Positions 35,573 through 43,759 of a stretch of 64,000 nucleotides of DNA are shown piece by piece; the stretch's first letter is position 1, and every line of letters begins with the position of its first letter. The position numbers and the translations under genes were made by a program. The stretch spans positions 620,001 to 684,000 of the forward strand of contig JASGHK010000005.1 in NCBI GenBank assembly GCA_049841135.1, written 5' to 3'. This DNA comes from JACRCT01 sp049841135. GTDB taxonomy: Bacteria > Myxococcota > Myxococcia > Myxococcales > UBA5297. The notes under the pieces were generated by a model that saw only the letters and a list, made by a program, of their open reading frames with translations, made no database searches and was not told the origin of the DNA.

Positions 35573-38390
35573 GACCGTGTTGGGAGCAGACGCGTCGCAG
35601 CCGTCGCAGGATTCGTCGGTGCCTGCCGACGCGGCGCTCCCCGGAATGGATGCCGCGGCCGGCCAGGACGCTGCTTCACCGGGTTTGGATGCCTCTGGCC
35701 TGCCCGCCGAAGACGCCGCCGTCGCCCCCGACGCGGGAATCGACCCGACCAACCCGCACACCTGCGGCGCCGCGGCGGTCGACTGCTTCCTGGTCGCGGG
35801 ATCGAACTGGAACCCGGCCACGATCACCTGCGACACCGGCGCCTGCCGGGGCAGCTGCGCCGCGCACTACCAGGACCGGGACGGCGACGGCCGGTGCGAG
35901 GCCTACTGCCACCAGGCCGCGACCGACGACAAGACCTGCGACGGGATCGACGACGACTGCAACGGCCTGGTCGACGACGGGGTGGACCTCTGCTCGGACG
36001 CGAAGAACTGTGGGGCGTGCGGCCACCTCTGCCAGGCCCCGCACGCGACCCTGGGCTGCGCCCGCAGCGGGACGGCCACCTGCGACCGCAGCAACACCTT
36101 CTGCACGCTCTCCGCGTGCGACTGCACCGGCCCCGGCGACTGCTGGTGGAACGCCGACGGGGTGGCCGCCACGGGCTGCGAGTACCGCTGCGACCCGACC
36201 GGTCTCGACGAGCTGTGCGGCGACGGCGTCGACAACGACTGCGACGGCAAGACCGACGCGGACGACGATCTCTCCGGCGACCCGGCGATCGGCGTCGTCT
36301 GCTACGGCGGGACGCTGGGCGAATGCAGCACCGTGAGCCACGCCGGCCTCACCCGCTGCGTCGGCCACCAGGTGGTCTGCTCCGGGCCCGCCACCCTCGT
36401 CCCCCACCAGCTGCCCGAGCTCTGCAACGGGCTCGACGACGACTGCGACGGGGTGACCGACAACGCCCCCACCGACGTCGGCGGGACCTGCGGAGGCGGG
36501 CTCTTCGCACCCTGTCGAACCGGCACCAAGGTCTGCCAGGCCGGCGCCCTGGCCTGCGCGGGCTCGGTCGATCCGGTCGAGGAGCGCTGCGACGGCATCG
36601 ACAACGACTGCGACGGGACCGCCGACAACGACCTGCCCGCCGGGTTGGTGGGAGCTGCGTGCAACGTGCCGGTGCCGCCTCCCGCGGGCGCGACCTCCGG
36701 CTGCCAGGCAGGGACGACGGCCTGCGTGGTCGGCGCGCTGGTCTGCATCGGCTCGGTCATGCCGACGAGCTACCTCGACTCCTGCGGCGTGGACTCCAAC
36801 TGCGACGGCGTCCTCACCAACCAGCCGGACCTGCAGACGGACGTGCACAACTGCGGCACCTGCGACCGGGACTGCACCGCGAGCTTCGCTTCCTGGAGCT
36901 GCGTCGGCGGGCAGTGCGTCTTCCAGAGTTGCCTGCCGGGCCACTACGACCTCTCGGGCGTCCACTCCTGCGACTACGCCTGCACCTTCGTCTCGGCCCG
37001 CGAGTCCTGCAACGGGATCGACGACAACTGCGACGGCCAGACCGACGAGCCCGCCAACCTGACCATCCCTGCCGCCACCGCGATCTGCGGGGTCAACCCC
37101 AGCGCGACCACCGCCGAGTGCAGTCCTTACAACTCCTCCACCAACCCCGCAGGCGTGGGCGTGGAATGCCAGGGCGGCGCCTGGCGGTGCAGTTTCCACT
37201 CTGCGGGGGTGTGCAGCCCGTCCTGCGCGACCGCGACCGAGGTCTGCGACGCCGTGGACAACAACTGCAACGGGTTCCTCAACGAGAACGTGCCGCTGTT
37301 CGGCCAGCCCTGCTACAGCGACACCGGCCAGGCCATCTCCCACGGCGCGTGCCGCACGCAGGGGACGTACGCCTGCGACACCCCGACCACCGCCAAGTGC
37401 GGCGCGGTCAAGGACGTGTCCAAGGTCGGCCCGGAGCTGTGCGACGGCCTGGACAACGACTGCGACGGCGTGACCGACGAGCCTTTCAACGCCCCGGGCC
37501 CCAACACCACCTACTTCGTCAAGCCCGCGGTCACGAAGATCGCCACCGCCGGCCTCTGGATCTCCAGCTACGAGGCGAGCCGCCCGAACGCCACCGCCAG
37601 CACCCCCGGCACCGGCAACGGCTACACCTGCGCGGGGCCCTCGTGCCCGGGCGCACCGCTGACGGCGCCCTCGGGCGTCCCCCTCGACAAGACTCCCGCC
37701 TGCTCGGTGCAGGGCCGCATGCCGTGGTTCAACGTCACCCCGATTGAAGCGCACCAGACCTGCGTGGCGATGGGTGGGCACCTGTGCTCCACCGCGGAGT
37801 GGCAGTCGGCTTGTGTGACCAGGCCGCCCGGAGCGACCACCTGCCTGTGGGGGTACGCGCCGAACGGAACGGGCTGTACCTCGTCCTACGTCGCGGACAC
37901 CAAGTACTGCAACCTGGGCCCGAGCTACGACTTCGACACCCTCACCGACGGCGACCAGGACGGGCTGCTCCCCACCGGCTCCACCCGCCTCGCCAACTGC
38001 TTCGCGGATTGGACCGCGCTCCTAAGCAACAACACCCAGAACGGCAAGATCTTCGACCTCACGGGCAACCTCCGCGAGATCACCCGGCAGACCGCGTCGA
38101 GCTTCCCGCTGATGGGCGGCGCCTTCGACACCGGCAGCGAGGCCGGGGCCCGCTGCGACTTCACCTTCTACACGGTGGGCCAGACCTTCCAGCTCTACGA
38201 CGCCGGGTTCCGCTGCTGCTTCTTCCAGGACCCGACCGTCTACACCTGCGGCAACGCCGTCCAGGACGGGACCGAGACCGACGTGAACTGCGGAGGCCTC
38301 GCCTGCCCAATCTGCACGACCGGCAAGAAGTGCCAGGTCAGCTCCGACTGCGCGAGCGGTATCTGCCTCGCCACGAAGCTGTGCCAGTGA
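35460..38390 (+). CDS. MopE-repeat lipoprotein with FGE/SUMF1-like domain
   Basis: 976 residues if started at GTG 35460; no ATG fits. Basic residues RRRRSSQLARAARAG, a hydrophobic stretch LAVCLATTALSA and AGC form a good lipoprotein signal, followed by an Asp/Ala/Ser-rich linker. Eight or so MopE-type repeats follow (CDGIDDDCNGLVDDG, GDGVDNDCDGKTD, CDGIDNDCDGTADND, CDGLDNDCDGVTDE). Residues ~690-930 form a formylglycine-generating-enzyme/SUMF1-like domain: MPWFNVTPIEAHQTC, GGHLCSTAEWQSAC, DLTGNLREITRQ, GFRCCF. A terminal Cys-rich module ends SDCASGICLATKLCQ. In this setting the SUMF1-like fold is probably binding rather than catalytic. The 5' end lies in the same frame as the upstream gene's anchor, with no stop between. 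Confidence 0.7.
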   Translation: MLFVVRRRRSSQLARAARAGLAVCLATTALSAAGCSTETVLGADASQPSQDSSVPADAALPGMDAAAGQDAASPGLDASGLPAEDAAVAPDAGIDPTNPHTCGAAAVDCFLVAGSNWNPATITCDTGACRGSCAAHYQDRDGDGRCEAYCHQAATDDKTCDGIDDDCNGLVDDGVDLCSDAKNCGACGHLCQAPHATLGCARSGTATCDRSNTFCTLSACDCTGPGDCWWNADGVAATGCEYRCDPTGLDELCGDGVDNDCDGKTDADDDLSGDPAIGVVCYGGTLGECSTVSHAGLTRCVGHQVVCSGPATLVPHQLPELCNGLDDDCDGVTDNAPTDVGGTCGGGLFAPCRTGTKVCQAGALACAGSVDPVEERCDGIDNDCDGTADNDLPAGLVGAACNVPVPPPAGATSGCQAGTTACVVGALVCIGSVMPTSYLDSCGVDSNCDGVLTNQPDLQTDVHNCGTCDRDCTASFASWSCVGGQCVFQSCLPGHYDLSGVHSCDYACTFVSARESCNGIDDNCDGQTDEPANLTIPAATAICGVNPSATTAECSPYNSSTNPAGVGVECQGGAWRCSFHSAGVCSPSCATATEVCDAVDNNCNGFLNENVPLFGQPCYSDTGQAISHGACRTQGTYACDTPTTAKCGAVKDVSKVGPELCDGLDNDCDGVTDEPFNAPGPNTTYFVKPAVTKIATAGLWISSYEASRPNATASTPGTGNGYTCAGPSCPGAPLTAPSGVPLDKTPACSVQGRMPWFNVTPIEAHQTCVAMGGHLCSTAEWQSACVTRPPGATTCLWGYAPNGTGCTSSYVADTKYCNLGPSYDFDTLTDGDQDGLLPTGSTRLANCFADWTALLSNNTQNGKIFDLTGNLREITRQTASSFPLMGGAFDTGSEAGARCDFTFYTVGQTFQLYDAGFRCCFFQDPTVYTCGNAVQDGTETDVNCGGLACPICTTGKKCQVSSDCASGICLATKLCQ

Positions 38391-38432
38391 GCCGCGGGGC
38401 GTCCGGCGAAGGACTGGTCTACGCTCTGGCCG

Positions 38433-39719
38433 ATGCCGGATCTCATCCTCAGCAACTACGGCCTGCGCCTCTCGCAGCAGCCGGATTGCCCGGAGCCGGA
38501 GCTCGTCCGCCTGCGCGAGGCGGTCCGCGTCTCCTGGGACGGCTCGCCCGCGCAGCAACAGCTGATCGACCGCGGCCTGGCGCAGACCACCGAGCTCGAC
38601 CGTGACGCCGTGCTGCTGCGCTACCGGCGCAACCCGCTCGAGTGCCTGACCCGCGTGGTCTTCGAGTTCACGACCGCCTGCCAGCTGCGCTGCGCGCACT
38701 GCCGCAACGCCGGCGTCCCGACCGTGACCGAGCGGAACCCTGAGCGGCTGTGCGCCGCGGCCGACCTCCTGGTGCCGCTGGGGCTGCGGCGCTTCGACTT
38801 CATCGGCGGGGAAGTCTCGCGCTTCGGCGACGGCTGGCTCCAAGTGGTGAGCCACCTGCGGCGCCACCCGGGCACGCGCGTCTCGCTCCTGACCAACGGC
38901 TGGTTCTTGGAGCAGGAGGGCTTCGTCGCCGCGGGGCAGCGCTACCCCGACGACGCGGCCTACCTGCGCGAGCTGGCGGCGGCGGGCGTGACGCACCTGA
39001 CCTTCAGCCTCGACGGCCCCCGCGAGGTCCACGACCGCTGGCGCGGCGTCCCCGGCCTGTGCGACCGGATCCTCGGCGCGTTCGATCGCGTCCGCGACGC
39101 CGGCCTCTCGCCGCAGGTGTCGCTGGTCGTCCACGCACCGGAGCTGGTCGCGCCGGGGTGGGTCTCCGCCGTGGCTCGCGCCTTGTATGGCGAGCGGTCG
39201 AGCGCCCGCGCGGGCTCCGAGGAGCTGGAGCGCCGGCTGCTGAGCGACCCGATGAACTACGTCTCCAACTTCATTGACACCGGCCGCGGCCGCTCGCTGC
39301 GCCAGGGGCTGGCGAAGACGGACTGGGTCCACGACGCGACCCTGCGCTGCAAGGCGTTCTTCCGGCCCTCACCCAGCCTGCGCATCCAGGCCAGCGGCGC
39401 GCTCGCGCTCTGCCCGCTGCCGGACTGCGGCGAGGGCTACGGCAACCTCGCGGACGAGGGCGGCCTGCTGCGCTCGCTGAACCGGATGCAGGACGCCATC
39501 CCCTACCTCCTGCACGCCGACGGGAGCATCGCCCGCTACCGGCGCTTCCTGGACCCGGCGATCTTCGGCGACCGGGTGGACCATGCCTGCGCGCTGCGGG
39601 CCGCGGTGACCATGATCGCCCGCCGGATGATCGAGCGCGGCGTCGACGAGGGCGACGACGTGCGCATCCGCGAGATCAACCTCGAGGTCGCCGCCCGCTG
39701 TGGCTTCACCGCGCCCTAG
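38433..39719 (+). CDS. radical SAM protein with C-terminal Cys (SPASM-like)
   Basis: 428 residues from ATG 38433. The radical SAM cluster motif is CQLRCAHC (C-x3-C-x2-C, Cys ~83, 87, 90), preceded by VVFEFTT and followed by LRRFDFIGGEVSRFGDGW (the G-G-E turn), LLTNGWFL and LTFSLDGPREVHDRWRG, all standard for the family. The C-terminal third contains further Cys: LRCKAFF, LALCPLPDCGEGYGN and HACALRA, consistent with an auxiliary cluster as in SPASM proteins that modify peptides. Starts 42 bp after the MopE/SUMF1-like lipoprotein, so co-expression is likely and a secreted protein or peptide may be its substrate. No obvious RiPP precursor gene was found nearby. Confidence 0.75.
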   Translation: MPDLILSNYGLRLSQQPDCPEPELVRLREAVRVSWDGSPAQQQLIDRGLAQTTELDRDAVLLRYRRNPLECLTRVVFEFTTACQLRCAHCRNAGVPTVTERNPERLCAAADLLVPLGLRRFDFIGGEVSRFGDGWLQVVSHLRRHPGTRVSLLTNGWFLEQEGFVAAGQRYPDDAAYLRELAAAGVTHLTFSLDGPREVHDRWRGVPGLCDRILGAFDRVRDAGLSPQVSLVVHAPELVAPGWVSAVARALYGERSSARAGSEELERRLLSDPMNYVSNFIDTGRGRSLRQGLAKTDWVHDATLRCKAFFRPSPSLRIQASGALALCPLPDCGEGYGNLADEGGLLRSLNRMQDAIPYLLHADGSIARYRRFLDPAIFGDRVDHACALRAAVTMIARRMIERGVDEGDDVRIREINLEVAARCGFTAP

Positions 39720-39912
39720 TCGCCGTCACGGCGGCGGCCTGGAGACTCCTGGCGAGTAGCGCATCGCAGGCCCGCCCCCTCGGCCAGCGGGGCAGCGCCG
39801 CACCCCGCTCCCGTGCGTGGGGACGCCCACCGAGCCGGCTCCAGCCTGGGTGGTGGGCGCAGCACCCTGCCGCCGGTACCGTGAGCCCACGTCTTCGGAC
39901 GAGGGGGTGGCG

Positions 39913-40434
39913 ATGAAGAGCGGATACGGGTGGTTGGCAGCTCCGTTGGCCCTGGCCGCACTGCTGGCCGCGGGCTGTGGCAGTTCGAACGAGGGAGGCG
40001 GCGGTGGTGGCGGGGGCGGCGGCGATGGAGGCCTGGCGGCCGACGCGGGGACCGCGGGCGACGCAGGCACCGCGGGCGACGCCGGGGCGACGGCCGACGC
40101 AGGGACACCCACGGGGACGTTCAGAATCACCATCCAGAACTTCGCCTACTCCCCGAGCAACCTCAACGTCCCGCCGGGCGCGACGGTGACGGTGACGAAC
40201 ATGGACTCGACCGCACACACCGCGACGAGCGCCTCGGCGGCGGGCTCGTTCACACCCGGCGCCGTCAGCGGCGTCTCCTTCGACACGGGCAACATCGCTC
40301 CGGGCGGCACGGCCACCTTCACCATCCCGTCCTCGGCGCCGGAAGGAACGGTCATCCCGTTCTTCTGCAAGATCCACCTGCAGTCGATGGGCACCGGGAC
40401 GATCACCGTCAACTCGTCGGCGACGGGCCAGTGA
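39913..40434 (+). CDS. cupredoxin-domain lipoprotein
   Basis: 173 residues, ATG 39913 after GAGGGGGTGG. Signal peptide with lipobox AAGC, a Gly run, then repeated Asp-Ala-Gly linker units (GDAGTAGDAGTAGDAG), as often seen in myxobacterial lipoproteins. The domain ITIQNFAYSPSNLNVPPGATVTVTN ... TAHTATS ... PFFCKIHLQSMGTGTITV is a plastocyanin-type fold. Type-1 copper ligands are the His of AHTAT, the Cys and His of CKIH and the Met of SMG. It should act as a periplasmic electron carrier or copper-binding protein. It converges on a heme-b-like membrane protein gene, with a strong hairpin between. Confidence 0.8.
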   Translation: MKSGYGWLAAPLALAALLAAGCGSSNEGGGGGGGGGGDGGLAADAGTAGDAGTAGDAGATADAGTPTGTFRITIQNFAYSPSNLNVPPGATVTVTNMDSTAHTATSASAAGSFTPGAVSGVSFDTGNIAPGGTATFTIPSSAPEGTVIPFFCKIHLQSMGTGTITVNSSATGQ

Positions 40435-40457
40435 CGTCAAGATCGCAGCGCCGAGCG

Positions 40458-40485
40458 GCGCGGGCGGGACGCGTTCCGCCCGCGC
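40458..40485. terminator. strong hairpin between convergent genes
   Basis: GCGCGGGCGG (40458-40467), 8-nt loop, then the exact complement CCGCCCGCGC (40476-40485). It lies in the 57-bp gap between the converging cupredoxin and cytochrome-like genes, where a bidirectional terminator is expected. There is no T-run, common in very GC-rich genomes. Confidence 0.6.
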
Positions 40486-40491
40486 GCGCGG

Positions 40492-41172
40492 TCAGAACTC
40501 CAGGATGGTGCTCGCGCCGTACGCCGCGAGGGTGACGTAGCCCACGCCGAGGTGGACGGTCCGCAGCACCTTGGAGAACTGCTCGCGGCTCACGGGCGCA
40601 ATGCCGATGATCTGCGGGTACGCCGAGACGATCCCCATGATCGGCATCAGGATGAAGCCGGCCAGGTGCACGTAGCCCAGCCAGCGCTGCGTCGCCAGGT
40701 GCTTGGTTCGCACCGCCTGCACCTCGGGCGTCAGCTCCAGCACGCTGGTGGCGGTGTAGAGCACCGTCGAGAGCACCGCGCCGACGCCGTGGTCGATGTT
40801 GAGCGCGTCGCAGCCGTAGGTCCCGAAGATGGGGTGCGGACCGGCGCATTTTCCGTCGCCGAAGGCGGTCGGGTAGTTGATGGCGAGGAGCGTGCCCATC
40901 GACACGGTCAGGAGCAGCGCGCCCGCCGTCAGCGGCTTGAGGACGCGGTGCGCCTGGACGAGCCCGGATTCCCGAGGAGCCTCCGAGGAGGTGTTGAGAC
41001 CTGCTGCTCCCACCGGACCGGGCTCGTCGGCAGCGAGCAGCGCCGCCAGCGCCAGCGACTCGCCGAAGTGCAGCGAGGGCAGCTCCATTCGCCCGGCCCG
41101 CGGAAGATCCGCGGCCTCCGCAGCGCCGGGTCCTGCACCGAGGACGGCCACCAAGAGAGCGCAAGCGAACAT
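40492..41172 (-). CDS. four-helix membrane protein, b-type-cytochrome-like
   Basis: 226 residues, ATG 41172, GGGAGGGG upstream. A signal peptide (MFACALLVAVLGAGPGAAEA) and a soluble segment precede four hydrophobic helices, each with a well-placed His: VQAHRVLKPLTAGALLLTV, NIDHGVGAVLSTVLYTA, LGYVHLAGFILMPIMG and LRTVHLGVGYVTLAAYG. One His per helix in a four-helix bundle resembles diheme b561-type cytochromes, although I cannot assign a named family. Two Cys between helices 1 and 2 (GKCAGPHPIFGTYGC) could form a periplasmic disulfide. With the neighbouring cupredoxin it may form a membrane-to-periplasm electron path. Confidence 0.55.
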   Translation of the reverse strand: MFACALLVAVLGAGPGAAEAADLPRAGRMELPSLHFGESLALAALLAADEPGPVGAAGLNTSSEAPRESGLVQAHRVLKPLTAGALLLTVSMGTLLAINYPTAFGDGKCAGPHPIFGTYGCDALNIDHGVGAVLSTVLYTATSVLELTPEVQAVRTKHLATQRWLGYVHLAGFILMPIMGIVSAYPQIIGIAPVSREQFSKVLRTVHLGVGYVTLAAYGASTILEF

Positions 41173-41269
41173 GATCCCCTCCCGAGTTCGGGAGCACCGT
41201 AGAGAGCGGCCTGCGCGGGCTCAACGCCGCGGGGCGCCGCAGGGACCCAGGTGTCGCAAGCCTGAAGAT

Positions 41270-41402
41270 GTGGGGCTTCGGGCTTCGGGGCTTGGACTTC
41301 AGACCTCTGGTCCCTCTTTGACCTCTTGGCTCTCTGGGACCTCGGACCTCGGGCGCTGCAGACCGGCGGCTTGACCCGAAGCCCGCAGCCCGAAGCCCCC
41401 AG
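41270..41402. repeat. degenerate low-complexity repeats (TTCGGGC / CTCGGAC type)
   Basis: A gene-free stretch upstream of the cytochrome-like gene. It contains GGCTTCGGGCTTCGGGGCTTGG at its left, CTGGGACCTCGGACCTCGGGC in the middle and CCCGAAGCCCGCAGCCCGAAGCCC at its right. The two ends are inverted relatives of each other and of the AAGCCCG array at 30701. No gene or clear regulatory motif otherwise. Confidence 0.5.
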
Positions 41403-41404
41403 AG

Positions 41405-42494
41405 CTACCTCCTCCACTCGAACGGCACCGCCGCGAAGCCGGCCTGACGCTCCAGCTCGGCCAGCGTCTCCTTCGCCTCCTCGAGCTCCGCCTCGGCCTC
41501 CTTGGCGTTGTTCTCGTGCTGCGCCATGCGCTCGGCGATCTGCTGCTTGTACTTGAGGAAGGCGATGGCGTCGGCCTGGTCGAGCTGCTCGGGCGTCATC
41601 CCATTCCATCCGGTGCGCGGCCTGGGCGCGAGCTCGGGGATGCCGTCGCGGTCCACCGCCTCGGCCTTGGCCCTCTCGGAGACGATTCTCGCGCTCGAGC
41701 GCGGCGACCCTCTGGCGCGCCGCGCGAAACCGGGCCCGCCACATCGCCTCGGCCGACTCGCCGGCGTCGGGCTGCGCCATCGAGGCGTCGGGGGACGCAA
41801 GGGCGACCCAGGCCGAGGGCTCTCGGGACGGCGCCGCGGGCGTGGACGGCGGGCTCTCGACCGTGCCGTCGAAGCCGAGCAGGCGGACCTGGTCGTCGAG
41901 GGTCCCCACCAGCACGCCGCCGGAGGCCGCCCGGGGCGCCCGGCCGCTCTCGCCGCGCACGCCGGTCAGCCAGAGGTAGCGGTCGCCTCGGCGCACCAGC
42001 TTGTCCGGGTCCTTGAGGACCTGCGCCGCCTTGAGGGGCTGCTGCCGCTCGGCGCGCCGGTAGAGGGCGCCCAGCTCAGCGCGAAGGAGCGCCCCCTCCT
42101 CGAAGACCGGGCTCGGCTCGAGGACGAGCACGCGCTCGCCGTCCTCCGCGAGGAACGCCAGCTGGCCGGCGGTGGTCACGCACCGGTCGCTCGTCCAGGC
42201 GCGCTCGGAGGAACCCGTGCGCAGGCACTCGATCCGGCACCAGGTCGGCCCGACCCGGTACTGCCGCAGCCGGTAGGTTCCGCGCTCGGAGGAGACCTCC
42301 CACTCCGGCTCCTCCGCGTCGGGGCCCGCGGGCTTCGCGGGCTCCTCCACCGGAGGCGGCGGCTCCGCCTGAGCTGCCGGGACGGGCTCGGCGACGGGCG
42401 GGACGACGGGCTCCTTGGGACGCCGACGGCACCCGCCGAGCGCGAGCGCCGCGGCGGCGATCGCCACGACGATCCACGGGAACCGCAAGCTCAT
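41405..42494 (-). CDS. putative lipoprotein (one frame break)
   Basis: ATG 42494 gives MSLRFPWIVVAIAAAALALGGC, a lipoprotein signal, then a Pro/Glu-rich linker (VVPPVAEPVPAAQAEPPPPV). The domain EWEVSSERGTYRLRQYRVGPTWCRIECLRTGSSERAWTSDRCVTTAG has paired Cys; LAFLAEDGERVLVLEPSPVFEEG follows and suggests a beta-rich propeller-like fold. The C-terminal ~110 residues are a coiled coil (AQHENNAKEAEAELEEAKETLAELERQAG). One extra base lies between 41675 and 41700, just before the coiled coil (for example after GAG in CTCGAGCGCG); length is 3n+1, ~362 residues if repaired. Function unknown. Confidence 0.6.
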
Positions 42495-42616
42495 GGCTTC
42501 ACTCCTGCTGGGTCGCACGGCCGCCGAGTCTCGACGGGACCGGCGCGTCTTGGCAACGCGCCGATGGCCATCTCTGCCGTAGACTGCGGCCTCGCCGCTG
42601 CCGTGGGGAGGTTTCG

Positions 42617-43324
42617 ATGGACCTCATCTTCATGCTCACGCACGAGGACCGGACCGTCCCCGGCTGCCTCGAGGTCCTCGAGCAGCTAGCCCCGCTGGGC
42701 CTGAGACACATCGGCTTCAAGGACGTGGGCGCCGACCGCGCCACCCTCGCCGCCCTCTCCCGGCGCATCGCGGCGCTGGGCGCCACGAGCTACCTCGAGG
42801 TGGTCAGCACCGACCGGGCCGGCTGCCTGGCCGCTGCGCGAGCGGCGGCCGAGCTGGGCGTGCACAAGGTCATGGGCGGCACCGACGCGGCGGCGATGCT
42901 CTCCGTCCTCCAGCCGGCGGGCGTTCGCCTGCTGCCGTTCCCGGGCCGCCCCGAGGGGCACCCGACCAGGCTCGGCGGCGGCCCGCAGCTCGTGGAAGAC
43001 CACTGCCGCGCCTTCGTCGCCCAGGGGTGCGCCGGCGCGGACCTCCTGGCCTACCGCGCCACCGAGACGGACCCCCTGGAGCTGGTCCGGGCCGCGCGCC
43101 GAGGGCTGGGCGAGGCGGAGCTCGTCGTCGCCGGCAGCGTGGTGAACGGCGGGCAGATCGCCGCGCTGGCTGCCGCGGGCGTCGATGGTTTCACCGTCGG
43201 CGGCGCCGTCTTCGCCGACCGCTGGGCGCCGGGCCAGGCAGGGGTCGTCGGGCAGCTCGAGGCTCTGCTGGCTGACGTCGAAGCGCATGGCGCCAATGGA
43301 CGCGGTCTCGAGCAGGTGGGATAG
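42617..43324 (+). CDS. TIM-barrel protein of unknown function (HisA-like fold)
   Basis: 235 residues from ATG 42617, with GGGGAGG 6 nt upstream. Begins MDLIFMLTHEDRTVPGCLEVLEQL and carries successive beta-alpha units: LRHIGFKDVG, TSYLEVVST, VHKVMGGTD, VRLLPFPG, ADLLAYRATETDP, ELVVAGSVVNGGQIAAL and GVDGFTVGGAVFADRW. The last two place a phosphate-binding-type G-S and G-G at the ends of strands 7 and 8, as in HisA/HisF-like barrels. This family is widespread as a conserved hypothetical. The active site is probably built from His9, Glu and Lys residues on these strands; the substrate is unknown. Divergent from the lipoprotein gene at 41405. Confidence 0.6.
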   Translation: MDLIFMLTHEDRTVPGCLEVLEQLAPLGLRHIGFKDVGADRATLAALSRRIAALGATSYLEVVSTDRAGCLAAARAAAELGVHKVMGGTDAAAMLSVLQPAGVRLLPFPGRPEGHPTRLGGGPQLVEDHCRAFVAQGCAGADLLAYRATETDPLELVRAARRGLGEAELVVAGSVVNGGQIAALAAAGVDGFTVGGAVFADRWAPGQAGVVGQLEALLADVEAHGANGRGLEQVG

Positions 43325-43557
43325 CCGCTGACTGCCTGGCGCGTCCGGGGACCCATATGATCGTTGCGGGCCTTGGCGTGATCCCCGTCACCCTTTGCGT
43401 CCAAGTCGTGACCCCACCTCGGGAATCCGGCGCGATCGCTGCCGCTTTGTCGACTCATGAGCCTGGTGAGCGCTCGGCGACCGATCTGCCGAGTGGTTGA
43501 TTCGCTCCCCGGCACTGCACAGGGCCGGCTCGGCCAATGCCCGCCTGCTGATTCCGT

Positions 43558-43720
43558 CCTCATCACTGCCGAGGGCACAACCATCCCCGTCGCGCTTACG
43601 CTTGCGGCTCGGGCCCATTCGCTGAGTGCTTGTTTCGGTCCTCATCACTGCGCAGGGCATCAGGAGGCCCGCGCGCTTACGCTTGCGGCTCGGGCCCGAC
43701 TGGGCGACTGCTCGATTCGC
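43558..43720 (+). repeat. imperfect ~81-bp tandem repeat upstream of the cNMP-binding genes
   Basis: CCTCATCACTGC occurs at 43558 and 43640, and CGCGCTTACGCTTGCGGCTC at about 43591 and 43672, each followed by GGGCCC; spacing is 81-82 bp. A weaker third relative (CACTGCACAGGGC) lies near 43513. The region 43325-43759 (435 bp) otherwise shows no gene. It may regulate the downstream gene at 43760 or be a dispersed repeat element; only two clear copies exist here. Confidence 0.6.
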
Positions 43721-43759
43721 GCTAGTCTTGCCCTCTCGATCGACACCTCGGGGGTACCG

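Noticed and set aside
31949..35836. Very long minus-strand open frame opposite the MopE-repeat gene
   Set aside because: Low-complexity Ala/Gly/Val product without domains, a by-product of repeated GAC/TGC codons on the coding strand.
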